From assembly GCF_040958095.1 (NCBI RefSeq), contig NC_091209.1:13133424-13197423 (forward strand): DNA of 64,000 nt. Direction: 5' to 3'. Source of the DNA: Procambarus clarkii. Its lineage: Eukaryota > Arthropoda > Malacostraca > Decapoda > Cambaridae. Shown piece after piece: positions 23,823 through 35,779 of the stretch (positions are counted from its first letter, which is position 1; each line of letters starts with the position of its first letter). The position numbers were made by a program, and so were the translations under genes. A model generated the notes under the pieces. That model saw nothing but the letters and a program-made list of their open reading frames with translations. It was not told where the DNA came from and did no database searches.

Positions 23823-26800
23823 ATGGAACAAGGAAAAAATATAGATCAAATTAGCAGAGAAGAAGGAAAAGAAGACATGGGACCAATAGGAGAAGAAAAC
23901 AAATATACAAAGAATGGAAAGGAAAATAACAAAATTCAGAATGACGAGCCAGATGCAGTAGGAGCTAACGTTGATCATGGAAAGGAGAAGGATTTTAATG
24001 TCAAAGATAGAGAAAAAGAGGAACACGGAACAGCTGACCAAAAAGATAATAATGATCTTTTTGGTGGAGGGTCAAAAGAGAAATTGTTACATCAAGAAAA
24101 GGATAATATAATTATGCAGGTAGGGAAATGTCAGGAAAAACTTGATCAGAAGAGTGAAGAAGAAAAATTAGAGTGTGATAATCACTCTGGTAAAGAAAGT
24201 AAGGCAGACAGAAATCAAGAGGACAATATCACAGTACAGGCCACCATCACTGGTGAAGCAAAAGGCACTCATAAAGAATGTGAGGGAGCTACAGGAGAGG
24301 AAATGGTAGGGCATCAAAATGAGTGCCAAATGAATGTAGACCAGGGCATCAAGCATGAAAAGATTACAAAACCTCTACCTCAGCATGCAGAAGTGTTAGA
24401 GCAGGATAGAGAAGATGGGCTAAGAAGGAAGAAGGAAGATGCAAAGGAAAAACCTATGAACCAGGAGGGCATGCAGTGCAGTACAAAGAATATGACGGAC
24501 TTGAATCATGAAGCAGGAGAGCAGGAAGATGGAGAAAACAAGATAAAGGTCCAAACAGACCTACAAGAGGAAAATGTACGGGAGAAGTCAAGGAATTGCA
24601 ATCTAGAAATTATTGCAGAGAATCTGGAAAATGCAGAGATGAAGAGACAGAAAAGCATAGATGACATGGAAAGTCAAGGCAGTGTAATAGAACTGGAGAA
24701 CCAAACATTTGTTTTAATGGAAGTGGAAAATGAACAAAATGAAAACAGTGTAGAGACTCTAAAAAGCACAGGACAAGATGTAGAGGACCAGGAAGAATTG
24801 GGAGAGAAAATGGAGCATCAGGAACAGGAGAATTTAGAAGTCCAACCTTTCACAAATTTGGAGCAAATGTACATAGAAGAAGGAACAGAGAAAAACAAAA
24901 ATGTGGAACAAAACATGGAAAGCCAGAATGATCCTTGGAATAAACAATGCATGAAAAAAGAGTTAGAGCTGAAAAAAGATATAGCCAAAGGCTTAAAATG
25001 TACACAGGAGGGTGCTCTAGAATGTAAACATGTATTTATGTATAGCAAAGATGCAGAACAGGATGTAGATAACAAGGGGAAACAAAAGGTAAAGTACACC
25101 AAAAGTGGTTTGGAGAAGTGTATTGATGAAGAAAGTGAAGTTGAAACAAACCAAGAACAATATAGCCAACTGGACAAACATTTACATGCAGATTCTGACC
25201 TGACGGAAAGCCAAGAGGATACTCAGCACCCTTGTGATGAGGGTAAGAAGTCCCCAGTTCTTGGTAGAAGGTGTGTTAAAATATTCTTTACCTCCAACAA
25301 AGAAGGATATAAAGGATCAGATAGTCTTAATGGGAAAAAGAGTGAACTTGCTAATGTCAAAATTGGAGAGGGTTCTGTCAGTAGAGAAATGAGTCAGAAT
25401 AATACAGATAGTATAGAAGGGAGATCTGTTGCAATATGTCTAGAGGATAAGAATTTGGTGGAGTCCACTAGCAAAGATGATACAAAGCTTTGTGGTCCCA
25501 TTGTTCGTCAGTTCAAGTACCAACCTGGTCATGGTACAGAAGAAAGTATAGGATATCAATATCCAAAACATGAAAGTGAGACCCATGCAGTTGTTAACAC
25601 TGCAAACATTAAGACAAAGAATATCATTGTTACTTCTTCAGAAAGACAAAGTTCCAATAAGGGGTCTTCTGCATGTCCATTGCATGGAAATCCTCCCAGA
25701 GTCTCTCAAGACAAAATTGGGACAAGTGAGAAAATTGTCGAATGCATAGATTTGCTTAGTGATGATGATGAAGAAGACAATAATGCTACCTTGAAAAGTG
25801 CCACTGGATCAAAGCCACTACAATGTATGCCTGAAACAATTGTTCCCAAAGTTTGTGGAAAGTGCCAGGGCATTTGGAATAACAATGTTTTAAGTGCAAT
25901 TTTCTTGGGCACAGAGTCTGTTACTGTCAACTCAAAGATAACTTATGGAGCCATCATATGTATCAACAATTGGGCTGATTCACACTATTTAAGTGGAAAG
26001 GAAACTGCTGTGAGGAGCTTACTTGACCGGGCAGATCTAGGAAAAAATATTGGATCTTTAAAAATAAGTGAAGTTAATCATTGGCTTGGGAGCCTCATGA
26101 AAGCTGGCAAGGTAAAATGCTGTGATGTTTTTGAAGCTTTTTATAAGCCAGAAGCCAATTATAAATTGGTAGCATCCTTGCCAGATACGGATGTAATTAC
26201 AAATGAAGCTACAGAAAATACAAGAATGGTTACTCCTGTAGATAACAGAACAAATGCATCCAATGTCCAGATGAGAGATAATGATATTGCAGCAGTGAGT
26301 AAAAACCAACAAAAAAAGAAGCTTAGTCAGTCTCCAAAGAACATCTCATCATCATTAAAGGATCCTTCACCATCAGGTTCAGGGCATATTGTTGTGTCAC
26401 ACAATGACTCAGATTCAACTTCAGAGAAAATCCGACTGTCTGGGGCTTGGGATACACCCATGTTTGATGGGACTGCAATATTGGTTGACAAAGAACAAAA
26501 AGATTTAGCATTATGCTCAGACACACAAAAGATGGCTAGTTCTGGAAATGCTGAAGAAAGTGCTTCAAAAAATGGGAAAGTAATGAATAATGAGAAATCT
26601 GAAACAAATCAAATTGTTCAATCTGTTTCTGATATAGGAAAATCATCTTGTTCAAAGCTGTCTGCACAATCTTCTAACTCTAAGACAATGCCCGTGCTCA
26701 CTTCTGAGGATGAAGCTTTACCGATTTCTAAAAAGGTTGTGTCATCAGATTCTAAAAAAAGAATATCAGATGTATTAACAGCAGATTCTCCAACTGCTTT

Positions 26801-29153
26801 AAGAAATAATAAATCACCAGGCTCGAAGAAGATGAAGTCAACTGTTTCAAAGAACACTTCTCCAGCTGTGTATGACAAAACCACTTTGTCTTCTACAGAG
26901 AAAACTGTAGCTTCTACTTCAGAGTCTAATGAGACATCATCTAGCATGACTTCTAGTGACTTAGACACTGGTACTAAAGATGTAGTTGCTCAAGAAATCT
27001 TGGATGTATCTGCAGCATCATCTACATTACATCCCGTCTCTACAGTCAGAACAAATCTTGCTTTATCGCCTAGTATAAGTACTCCTAATTCCTTTAGTCA
27101 AGAATTGAATTCAACTTCAGGTGAGCAGAAAAGTTCCACACCAAAAGTCAGACCTAAAGTCTTGAGGTCTAAGAAGAGGCAAAATGTGGAAGTCTCAGCT
27201 AGAAAAGGAAGCTCTTTACTTTCATCTCCACATCCACTACCTTCACAGGATGCTACGGTTACATCTTCAGATATGTCTTCACAGCAGAGTAAATGTGATC
27301 CCACAGTTTCAAAATCAGTTGTAGACACCTTAACAAGGAAGAGCTTAAGAGCATCTTATAAGAAGGTAGCTAACACAGAAGCAGACACTCTCACTTCTCA
27401 GACAATTCCGATAGTCAGTTCTACTCAAGAAGCGAGTTCAGGCAAAACTTCACCAGTTCAATCAGAACATGAGTCAGAACATGAGCCAATATTCAATAAA
27501 GAACAGCCATGTTCACAGGAGCAACAGGAAATAAGTAATACTTGTTCAATACAAAATTCTTTCAAGACATCTGTTCACCATGCTGATGAAAACTCAATAT
27601 CTTCAGATTCTGATGCTGGTGGGGATGAGGATAATGTTTCTTTTAGTAGTGAAGACAATTCTAATTCCACTTTATGTTCAGTTCTAGGTTTGAATGTCAG
27701 CACTTTAGATACATACAGTTCTAGCACAGATATGAAAACTATGACCAATGGAGTTATGTCTAAAAATCCTTCAAAGAAATACAAGTTCAGCTTTTCTCAT
27801 TATGCTATGCTTAAGGAGAGATCAGCTTTGAGTGGGTTAGCCAGGGAAGCCTTTGATCTCATGCCATTTGAGTCGGACAACTGCTGCCCACTAACCCATA
27901 GTACTGTAGGCCGGGTACGCTTTTTGACAAACAGGGAGCTGTTAACACTGCAGAGCATTTGCATATTACATCCTGAGAACCCAGATGTTGAATTGTTTTT
28001 CCGGATTTTGGTCCAGATACTTTTGACAAGAAACAGGGTTTTGTTGGTACCGAATAGTCTCACTCTTCTCCTTATAGCGGAGAATTTACGACGAGAATTT
28101 AATCGAGCTAAAAGTAAAGGAACACATGCAGCGTTTCTGTCTCAAGACTGGGATATCAGTAATGTTTACACAGCAGAAGACTTGTGGCTTTCCAAGCTTG
28201 AACACATTAATGAACCTACAATACGTAATGTCCTTTCTGTGTTTTGTTTGTGGAAAAATCTTGACAAACACATTCCTAATATATCATTGCCTGAAGCCTT
28301 GCAAGATCTGTGTAAAAATATTAATCTTGCTGCTACTGACAAAACAAAATTGTGCATAAAATTATATGCAAGATTTTGCAGATATTTGTATGAAGAGAAA
28401 AACAGCACTTTGGCAGAATTCTTTCTTAACCAGCCATTCACGGGTGGCAACACTCCCACATCAAGAAACGTATTAATTAACACCATGGTCTCTAGACTGT
28501 CTTCTGATGTATTGAGCTTATCATCGGCTGGCAGTTTGGAAATTGAAGAAAAAGAGGTCCAAAGTGCATTACAAAAATGTTTAACATCTGAAAAGGCAGT
28601 TCTTAGCTCTTATAATGCCCGAAAAGAGGAAGAGCTTCGTCTTAATGTTGCCATGTTTAAAGAGAAGTTTGACAGATACAAAGAGGTAAATAATCTGCTG
28701 GTAAAAAGAATACAAGTTGTTGAAAAGGAAAAACAAGAGCTTCTCTCCAAGATTGTTCACTCCAAGTCAAAAAAACTAGTCAAGGAATTCAGTCAAACTC
28801 TGACAGCAATCCACCAATCACTTGCCAAGCGAAAAAGAGACAGTTGCATGGATACAGAAAAGAGCAGAAAGGCATTGAAACAGGATAACTCCACAGGCAT
28901 TCATTCCTCTGTTGAAAGCTGTTCCAGGTTTAGTAATGCAGCTGTTAACATAGATTTAGGAGAAGATGTTCCCCAGGTAATTAGGGAAGGCATCTATGAA
29001 CTTCTGGCAAACGAAGTGGATGTGAAACAGGTGCGGGCAGTGATCCACACTATCATGGACAAAGTGGTTGGTGAAGAGGCTGTCAGGTTACCTAGTGATT
29101 CATGGATTAGAAATTTTGCTCGTCTTAATGGTTTTATAATGAAATCAAAATGA
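23823..29153 (+). CDS. Large intronless unknown protein, 1,776 aa (candidate paralogue of the chromodomain gene at 35780)
   Basis: I do not recognise this gene. A single uninterrupted frame runs from ATG 23823 to TGA 29153. Residues 1-480 are highly acidic and Lys/Glu/Gln-rich. Residues 480-1330 are Ser/Thr-rich and low complexity, apart from an ordered island at about 676-785 (VCGKCQGIW..., KISEVNHWLGSLMKAGKVK). The rest looks folded: a helical region from 1340 with TNRELLTL...HPENPDVELFF (1369-1418), a coiled coil around 1580-1650, a basic AKRKRD motif, and a C-terminal domain (1716-1776; VIREGIYELLANEVDVKQ, AVIHTIMDKVVGEEAVRLPS). The ordered parts seem to correspond, in order, to those of the protein at 35780-40411. 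Composition suggests a nuclear protein. No RT, integrase, transposase or capsid motif was seen. A frame this long, with no disabling change, argues for selection. A possible ATTAAA poly-A signal is at about 29669. Confidence 0.8.
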   Translation: MEQGKNIDQISREEGKEDMGPIGEENKYTKNGKENNKIQNDEPDAVGANVDHGKEKDFNVKDREKEEHGTADQKDNNDLFGGGSKEKLLHQEKDNIIMQVGKCQEKLDQKSEEEKLECDNHSGKESKADRNQEDNITVQATITGEAKGTHKECEGATGEEMVGHQNECQMNVDQGIKHEKITKPLPQHAEVLEQDREDGLRRKKEDAKEKPMNQEGMQCSTKNMTDLNHEAGEQEDGENKIKVQTDLQEENVREKSRNCNLEIIAENLENAEMKRQKSIDDMESQGSVIELENQTFVLMEVENEQNENSVETLKSTGQDVEDQEELGEKMEHQEQENLEVQPFTNLEQMYIEEGTEKNKNVEQNMESQNDPWNKQCMKKELELKKDIAKGLKCTQEGALECKHVFMYSKDAEQDVDNKGKQKVKYTKSGLEKCIDEESEVETNQEQYSQLDKHLHADSDLTESQEDTQHPCDEGKKSPVLGRRCVKIFFTSNKEGYKGSDSLNGKKSELANVKIGEGSVSREMSQNNTDSIEGRSVAICLEDKNLVESTSKDDTKLCGPIVRQFKYQPGHGTEESIGYQYPKHESETHAVVNTANIKTKNIIVTSSERQSSNKGSSACPLHGNPPRVSQDKIGTSEKIVECIDLLSDDDEEDNNATLKSATGSKPLQCMPETIVPKVCGKCQGIWNNNVLSAIFLGTESVTVNSKITYGAIICINNWADSHYLSGKETAVRSLLDRADLGKNIGSLKISEVNHWLGSLMKAGKVKCCDVFEAFYKPEANYKLVASLPDTDVITNEATENTRMVTPVDNRTNASNVQMRDNDIAAVSKNQQKKKLSQSPKNISSSLKDPSPSGSGHIVVSHNDSDSTSEKIRLSGAWDTPMFDGTAILVDKEQKDLALCSDTQKMASSGNAEESASKNGKVMNNEKSETNQIVQSVSDIGKSSCSKLSAQSSNSKTMPVLTSEDEALPISKKVVSSDSKKRISDVLTADSPTALRNNKSPGSKKMKSTVSKNTSPAVYDKTTLSSTEKTVASTSESNETSSSMTSSDLDTGTKDVVAQEILDVSAASSTLHPVSTVRTNLALSPSISTPNSFSQELNSTSGEQKSSTPKVRPKVLRSKKRQNVEVSARKGSSLLSSPHPLPSQDATVTSSDMSSQQSKCDPTVSKSVVDTLTRKSLRASYKKVANTEADTLTSQTIPIVSSTQEASSGKTSPVQSEHESEHEPIFNKEQPCSQEQQEISNTCSIQNSFKTSVHHADENSISSDSDAGGDEDNVSFSSEDNSNSTLCSVLGLNVSTLDTYSSSTDMKTMTNGVMSKNPSKKYKFSFSHYAMLKERSALSGLAREAFDLMPFESDNCCPLTHSTVGRVRFLTNRELLTLQSICILHPENPDVELFFRILVQILLTRNRVLLVPNSLTLLLIAENLRREFNRAKSKGTHAAFLSQDWDISNVYTAEDLWLSKLEHINEPTIRNVLSVFCLWKNLDKHIPNISLPEALQDLCKNINLAATDKTKLCIKLYARFCRYLYEEKNSTLAEFFLNQPFTGGNTPTSRNVLINTMVSRLSSDVLSLSSAGSLEIEEKEVQSALQKCLTSEKAVLSSYNARKEEELRLNVAMFKEKFDRYKEVNNLLVKRIQVVEKEKQELLSKIVHSKSKKLVKEFSQTLTAIHQSLAKRKRDSCMDTEKSRKALKQDNSTGIHSSVESCSRFSNAAVNIDLGEDVPQVIREGIYELLANEVDVKQVRAVIHTIMDKVVGEEAVRLPSDSWIRNFARLNGFIMKSK

Positions 29154-31509
29154 AACTTATACTGTATAATGCTTCTTTTATTAAGAAGTTGTGAAATACT
29201 CTAAATATTTATACACTAGTAGTTGCTGAATATACGGTACTACTGTAGACAGTTAAAATATAGCATACAGTATAGTCAAGATGATACTGCATACACTAGT
29301 AAACAAAAATATTTTACTTGGATTTTATAGAGTTCAAATTTGTATTGATATGCAACTGTATATTATTAATAACAGTTTCATACTAAAATATTACAAAGAC
29401 AAATAATACCTCATTGTTATATATTGCAGTGTAACTTTGACTTGCATATATGTAAATATTGAACTTGAATTTTGGTCATGGTAATGAGAATTCGAGTACA
29501 GCTTACTGTACATTTATATGAGAGGAAGTGGGAGGTCACAGAAATATTGTATACAATAAGTGCAATCTGAGAGCAATATTTGATATACTGTAGTTTGAGA
29601 GAAAGCGGTGATTTGTATGTATAATATTGTACCTGTACTGTCCAACACATTTAAAGTGTTAGTGCCGCATTAAAACAACAAAATGGTTTGATACGACTTT
29701 ATATTTTTAATTCTGCTGGTTATTTCTTCCCAGGGCCTTGAAAGTAACAAAAATAGAAAATTATTCCTGATGTTATGAGTAAAATTAAAAAAATAATCTC
29801 AATTTACAGCTCACAAGCATTTGCAATTATGCAGTTTGTTAATACATTTCTATTAGAAGAGTATCAATAATTGACTTTAAACCATTCTCATGTGAGAATT
29901 TAAAAAAAAAAAATCATGTGGTCATTCACGTTATTTTGTAATTACAAAAAGATACATTATGACATCAGAGCGGTTTGGATGTGTGGCAGAGGTTGCTAAC
30001 TCATCATCCATCATCTTAAATATGGCTGTCAGCCTTGATCTGTTTTTTGTTGAATCAGTACAGGGTAAAATAAGAAGAGAATGAGACACAATAATGTGGC
30101 TGAGAATAACCCAACCCACAAATATGAAAATAAAGGAAAATAACAACATTCCAGTCCATCCTGGACCTTTATCAAGTCATGAAATTGTCGGAAAATTGTG
30201 TTATTTTCCCTTCTGTTGTGTGGGTTGGGTTACAAATAAAATAATTATTATTTACAGTACATTTCAGCCCCTGACTGGAATGATTAGGAAAGGTTTTACT
30301 TGCAACTTTCCTTGAGAACCTGGGTGAATTAATCAAAGATATTAGGAGATGATGAATTTTAGTACATGTATAATCTCAAATGTGTAATTGACTAAGCTAA
30401 GGACAGGTCAAGTGAATTCAATCTCACAACCTTGACAAGATGAAACTGAGGGGATATGACCACTGCATTTAAGAGAGTGAGGGGAATATATAAGAATAGC
30501 CCATTTAATCTGAGAGATGCCTGGGTAAAAAGGCATTGATGAAAGCTAGCTACGCAATCAAGTCAGAGAGCTGTAATGAAATTCTCTTAACCTGTATGAC
30601 AAGTCAGCAAGTGGATTGCATTGAAATAGGTTGTTGAAGTCACATCTTTCCACAACTTCAAGAAAAAATATGACAACTTAAATGCCGAAAAATGTAATGA
30701 GCCCACCTTGTATAAAAGGGTAAGAGGCATGGCATATAGAGCTAGACTCGCTTCACTATAGTCATTGATAGTTTAGCACTATTACTTCAACTACTGTACC
30801 AATATACTGTATTTGCAGCCACATTTTATGCTACTGTATATAGAACTAAAGTGGCTGTGTAAATGGGATTATGCTTCTAACTTTAAGTTGTTAGTAGTTT
30901 CAGAAAGTTAATGCATACAAATTTAACATACTGTACATTATATTCTTTATTTTTTTGCTTTGTATTTTTTATGTACATTTGGGCAGGTTTGCACAATTAG
31001 TCTTCGAAAGTACAGTACAATGTAATCCTTCTCGAAAGGATAGTTTCATGCTGGACCCCCTCTGATGCAAAAGAACTCCCATTACATCTGACCTTTCTTT
31101 GACTCTGCCTTTCTTCATTAATTATTGCACTTTTTACTGGAAAAAAAATAAAGCATGTATTTTTTGCATATTTTGACACAAATAACTAACCAAAAAGGTT
31201 TTTCAATTAATAACATGAATATGTAACAAATTACAGTATTATTTTTCACTTACCTATACAATAAACAAAAAACAGTTGCCTGGTCACCCTTATGTGGCCA
31301 AGTGACAGCATTTGTACCAATGGAAATCATTAATTTGCTGCTTCCCGACTTTTGATCAAGCTGGTTCCTTTTGGGCAGGGAATACACAGTATTATGTTAC
31401 ACCATACAGTTTTTATTTCAGTAATATTCATGTTTTTCTCTTATGCTTTCAGATAGTTTATTCCCTTAAAATACTATTTTGCATCAGTTTTATAATCATT
31501 TTTCTCCAT
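29154..31509. other. Intergenic DNA with one dispersed-repeat relic
   Basis: AT-rich sequence downstream of the 1,776-aa gene. At about 30085-30190 it has a piece of the family ending AATGTGGCTGAGAATAA with CAGTCCATCCTGGACC, also seen at 32030-32110, 44777-44964, 60440-60560 and 61340-61425. Words containing TACTGTA or TACAGTA recur. No exon was recognised. Confidence 0.5.
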
Positions 31510-31960
31510 GTCATTTGCCCTTCTCTTCCTTATTTCTATGGTTTGCATAAGACTCATAAACCTGGTGTTCATCTTCATCCTATCATTTCTTTAAGAAGCT
31601 CTATCAGCTATCCTATTTGCTGCCTGGCTTGCCAAAACTCTACCTCCTTATCTTGGTGCTTTTTCTCCTGCCCACCTCCGTCAGTCTCAGGACTCCTCCA
31701 GTCACTCTCATAGAAAGACTGTGTCTGCAGCTGCAGTCATGTTAGGATTCTAAAATCATCCTACTGATTGGTCTTCTAAAATAATCTTTTCTGCCTCTAC
31801 TCTTCACAGACACCTTCTTGTCGAATTGGCTCTGATACACAACATACCCAACATGACCCTTAGTGCTGGCTTTGTTGCTGTTGATGTGTCCCTTTCACAG
31901 TACATACAGTACTTAAATGCTCTAACTTAATTAACAAAAATGACCCGACTTAACCCTACC
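31510..31960 (+). mobile_element. Penelope-like element remnant, reverse-transcriptase part
   Basis: The plus strand encodes YFYGLHKTHKPGVHLHPIIS, then LRSSISYPI. This is the conserved N-terminal part of Penelope-type RT (normally YGLPK.HK...RPI.S). The match continues in degraded form to about 31960. No GIY-YIG domain is seen. The copy is broken by several changes and looks old. Confidence 0.75.
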
Positions 31961-32029
31961 CCACCTTTTTTTTATTCTCTTATTCTTACCTTATCCCATT
32001 CTTAATTCATCCCATTGAAAATACAACTT

Positions 32030-32110
32030 GGTAATGGTCCAGGACGGTAGTTTTTACATCATCTGATGTGTAGTTTGGTCATCATATCTTCAGCCACATT
32101 ATTGTGACTC
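32030..32110 (+). repeat. Dispersed repeat relic (GGTCCAGGACGG family)
   Basis: GTAATGGTCCAGGACGG, then TTCAGCCACATTATTGTGAC and TCATCATCTGCAT. This is the same sequence as the right half of the fold-back element at 44777-44964. Its position about 70 bp beyond the Penelope RT remnant hints it may be the non-coding end of that element class. Confidence 0.6.
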
Positions 32111-33089
32111 ATCATCTGCATTTCATATAGCAGTTCAGTGGACATCTACCCTTAATGTTAGTAAATATGTATTGCACATGTATATAAATACAGGTTCAGT
32201 ACAGTACTGTATATTGAAATTCACATTTCAAAATATTAGTGTCTGCATAATTTTTCTTGCTCATTATTTTTCTTTTGCTTCTTTAGTATGTACACTACAG
32301 TATTAAATATAATGTACTAATTAACAAGTTCAATTACTGTATGTTATGTTTTAAGAATAATCTTTTCAACCAGTATACTGTATTTGACAAATAAATTGAC
32401 CTACTGTACAGCACTGTATAAAATTTTGCAGTATTAATACTTTTATTAAAACCTAGACATATATTTTTTATTCTAAATTAAAAGGTTCATCTTTAGAATG
32501 GTATGGTATTATAAAAAATGACAAGGTATAGGTCCAAATGTTAAAAAATTAAATTAGAGTTTTCTGTATTGAGATTGTTATCTGCAGGGAGCCGGTTTAG
32601 ATATTATCATTGATTATAAATATAATTATCATCAATGACAAATTTATAATCATCATGAAAGGATGAACCACCTTCATCCAGAATTTACTATTTTCATGGG
32701 GTGGGGAGGCAACCCAGAAGAGAATAGGAGAGTAATGTAGGAAAAAATTCTAAAAATACTCATAAAATGATGTCCAATCATTATACTGTATTACTGTATT
32801 TTCACTAACCAGCTACATGTAGGGATCAGTACCAGCATATGCTAGAAGGCAGAATTAACAGATAAAGTGACGTTACTATCATTCACAACATCACAGAATT
32901 GTATTATCAAGTGATTGTCAATACCAGTAAAGCCTGCAAGTTTAAGTAGTTTATTGGAAAAATGAAATACTATACATTTCAAAAGGATAGAGTAGCTTAG
33001 GCTATTTCTATCCTCGTCTATTTAAGGTCTCAAATCCATACAGTACACAAATATTAATCATTTTTGACATTTCACATTCCAATAGTAAT
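32111..33089. other. Intergenic, nothing recognised
   Basis: AT-rich sequence with repeated TACTGTA-type words. No exon, RNA gene or coding mobile-element piece was seen. Confidence 0.45.
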
Positions 33090-33556
33090 CACATGGTATA
33101 CTGTGAGGTCTCTTATTGATTATGCTGCCCCTGACATTTCTTGTTTTGGTAAAGGTAGACTAAACAAGTTGGAGAAGGTACAAAATGAAGCCATGAGAAT
33201 AATCTTGGGATGCCCAAGAAATACTATGACTGTGATGATGTGATTGAACTTACTGTGTACAGTATTGGGAAATAGAATTTCAGAGATAAAAGAAGCTTTG
33301 GTGATTAAATTAATGAGAGGCGAGGGAGCTAATGAATTAATCCTCTCATTTCAAAAGTTGGGAAGAAATTAATAATGCATGTGAAAGCATAATAAGATCT
33401 TTATGTTCTAATGTTACGTCCTTCAAAGCATTATGTCTTTCAAGAATGTATTACATTGCCAAAGAAACAACACCAACATGGAAGGATTGCATCATAGATG
33501 CAGTAATTTTTACTCTCTTATGTTCTCAGACTCTTAACTCTGCTGCTGTCTGAGTA
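33090..33556 (+). mobile_element. LINE reverse-transcriptase C-terminal remnant
   Basis: The plus strand reads RSLIDYAAPDISCFGKGRLN, then KLEKVQNEAMRIILGCPRN. This is the standard segment after the palm in Jockey/RTE-like LINE ORF2 (normally LEKVQN.A.R.ILGCPR). It then breaks down. 5' part and 3' tail absent. Confidence 0.75.
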
Positions 33557-33557
33557 T

Positions 33558-34200
33558 TCACTGAGAAGCAATAGCCCCTTGAACAGACTCCAAACATTTT
33601 AACGCTGCTTCTTGCTCAACACTTGTGCACCCACTACAGTCAAAGGTAATTCTATTTTGAACTATGTCTTCAACTTCTATTTTTGTAAACCATTTTTCCC
33701 CGAGCTTCAACATTTTCCACCACATTGGGTTGAACACTACCATCACTAGTGGATAGTTCATTTTTCTGAGACTCTTCCATCCTCTTTCTTCCCCCTCAGT
33801 TTCATTCCCCACTTTATTCCTCATTTCATTCCTCATTTCATTCCTCACTATACTTCCCACTACACCCCGTCTGTTTATCATAGCTAATTTTTCTAGAGCT
33901 TCAATCCTCTTGTGCAACTTTTTGAGGTACGTATTCGAAGATCTATGTACCAACCTCAAAAACCAGCCATAGTTTTATGGCTGGTTTGTATGCAAGGGAT
34001 TCGTGCATTACTTGGGAGATGCACGTGGCTTCTGATACACTCTTATCTACTGGGAGCAATGACCAGAATTTGGCTTTGTAAAGCGAGGGGGAGCTTGGAG
34101 ATCAGAGATCAACCCAAAACAAACAAAACAAAACAAAATATAACCACCAGAAAACATATGCAAACTCAAACAAAACAACCGGTTTGATTTTTCCTTCCAT
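33558..34200 (-). mobile_element. Possible LINE ORF1 remnant, antisense
   Basis: The minus strand has an open stretch (33959-33558) starting with a short coiled-coil (LHKRIEALEKLAMINRR). A local repeat NEMRNEMRNKVGNE and a C-terminal VQNRITFDCSGC...EQEAALKC follow. A second minus-strand stretch (34241-34047) reads GLISDLQAPPRFTKPN. Composition resembles LINE ORF1 proteins, but no zinc knuckles are visible, so the call is tentative. Confidence 0.4.
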
Positions 34201-34325
34201 CCTCTCTCTGTCACACATATCTTGCCTGTCTTAGCCTTCATTACTCCTCTTAATTCCCATTCTTGTGGTTAAGATACAGTACATTATATGCTATGCTGTG
34301 GATTCCCCCCCCCCCCAAACTCACT

Positions 34326-34327
34326 CA

Positions 34328-34380
<53 letters not shown>

Positions 34381-34385
34381 ACACA
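34326..34385. repeat. (CA)n microsatellite
   Basis: About 60 bp of CACACA with two TCAC interruptions, directly upstream of a LINE fragment. Confidence 0.95.
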
Positions 34386-34386
34386 G

Positions 34387-34905
34387 AGTATGTGTGTGAG
34401 TATGCAGCCCCAGCATGGAGTCCATATCTAGTCAAGGATAAGACTAAGCAGGAAAAGGTTCAAAGGTTTGCCACCAGACTAGTACCCGAGCTGAGAGGTA
34501 TGAGCTACGAGGAGAGACTACGGGAATTAAACCTCACTTCGCTGGAAGACAGAAGAGTTAGGGGGGACATGATCACCACATTCAAGATTCTGAAGGGAAT
34601 TGATAGGGTAGATAAAGACAGGCTATTTAACACAAGGGGAACACGCACAAGGGGACACAGGTGGAAACTGAGTGCCCAAATGAGCCACAGAGATATTAGA
34701 AAGAACTTTTTTAGTGTCAGAGTGGTTGACAAATGGAATGCATTAGGGGGTGATGTGGTGGAGGCTGACTCCATACACAGTTTCAAATGTAGATATGACA
34801 GAGCCCGATAGGCTCAGGAATCTGTACACCTGTTGATTGACGGTTGAGAGGCGGGACCAAAAAGCCAGAGCTCAACCCCCGCAAACACAACTAGGTGAGT
34901 ACACA
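34387..34905 (+). mobile_element. 5'-truncated LINE, RT C-terminus intact to its stop
   Basis: Encodes EYAAPAWSPYLVKDKTKQEK, VQRFATRLVPELRGMSYEER, SLEDRRVRGDMITTFKILKG and FFSVRVVDKWNALG before its stop at about 34810. The 3' end (GGCGGGACCAAAAAGCCAGA, then CACAACTAGGTGAGTAC) recurs in antisense copies at 52530-53160 and 62570-62935. The frame is open over its whole length, so this is a younger copy than those two. Confidence 0.9.
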
Positions 34906-34917
34906 CTCACATCCCGA

Positions 34918-34985
34918 GAGAGAGAGAGAGAGAGTGAGAGAGAGAATGAATGAATGAATGAATGAATGAATGAATGAATGAATGA
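34918..34985. repeat. (GA)n and (GAAT)n microsatellites
   Basis: GAGAGA run followed by about ten GAAT units. Confidence 0.95.
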
Positions 34986-35474
34986 GAATTCTGTTGTTTA
35001 TATCATATTATAGGGACGAATTCTGTGGCATGATTGTCAGTTCATAGATCCCGCCATTACGTGTAGCAACTTGTTTCTGTACCAATGTGTGCAGCAATCG
35101 TAAGAAAAGGCATTGGGAATTTAACATTTACAGGTTAATTTCTTGTATGGGATTTCATTGATAGCTAAGATAGTTGTATTAGGTAATAAAGTGGGCAACA
35201 AATGCCAAGCGTCCTCTACATCAAACTTAACTACAGGGAGCTATCGTAAATGCATGCGTTTTTTTATTCTCGAAAATGTAGATAATAAATACTTGGTGAA
35301 AAGATGCTTTGCGACATATTTCTAAGTTTGATAAACCTTAAATAATAGGAAATATGCTAGTGATGGTTTGCCTGTCAATGCTTTTCATACCTGAGTTTGT
35401 TTTGGTTGCATATAATAATCTTTCCCAATTATTGCGTGATCGTACTACAGATATTCATCACAGTTGATTGTAAG

Positions 35475-35721
35475 GTGAGTATTCTCTCTCCTGAATATCT
35501 AAGGATAAATTATAATACCTTGTGAATAACCTCGGTTGTGTAAAAGGTTGGCAAAAGGGTGTGTTTTCGTGGTAGAGGTTTTCATTGGCGGAATGGCATT
35601 TTTTCCTCGCCTGCTTTTCATGCCTAATTTGTTTACGTTTGGTGGGAGAGAAGGAGCGGGGAGTGCGACGCATATTTCTAGCAAAATACTTACAGTTCCC
35701 TCTAATGCACTTTTTTATCAG
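35475..35721 (+). promoter_or_regulatory. Predicted 5'-UTR intron of the chromodomain gene
   Basis: TAAG|GTGAGT at 35471-35480 is a near-consensus donor, and TTTTTTATCAG ending at 35721 is a good acceptor. Splicing would bring a non-coding first exon to 58 bases before the ATG at 35780. Prediction from consensus only. Confidence 0.45.
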
Positions 35722-35779
35722 GCTGAAGCGTGAAACGAGAAAGATATGAGGGTTGTGGTGTGTTTGTGAAGGCATTAGG

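Noticed and set aside
23706-24041. Minus-strand Phe/Leu-rich frame opposite the 1,776-aa gene
   Set aside because: Antisense shadow of a Glu/Lys-rich coding sequence.
33558-33959. A small host gene on the minus strand
   Set aside because: The open stretch lies among LINE pieces and has LINE ORF1-like composition; no intron signals or 3' context for a host gene.
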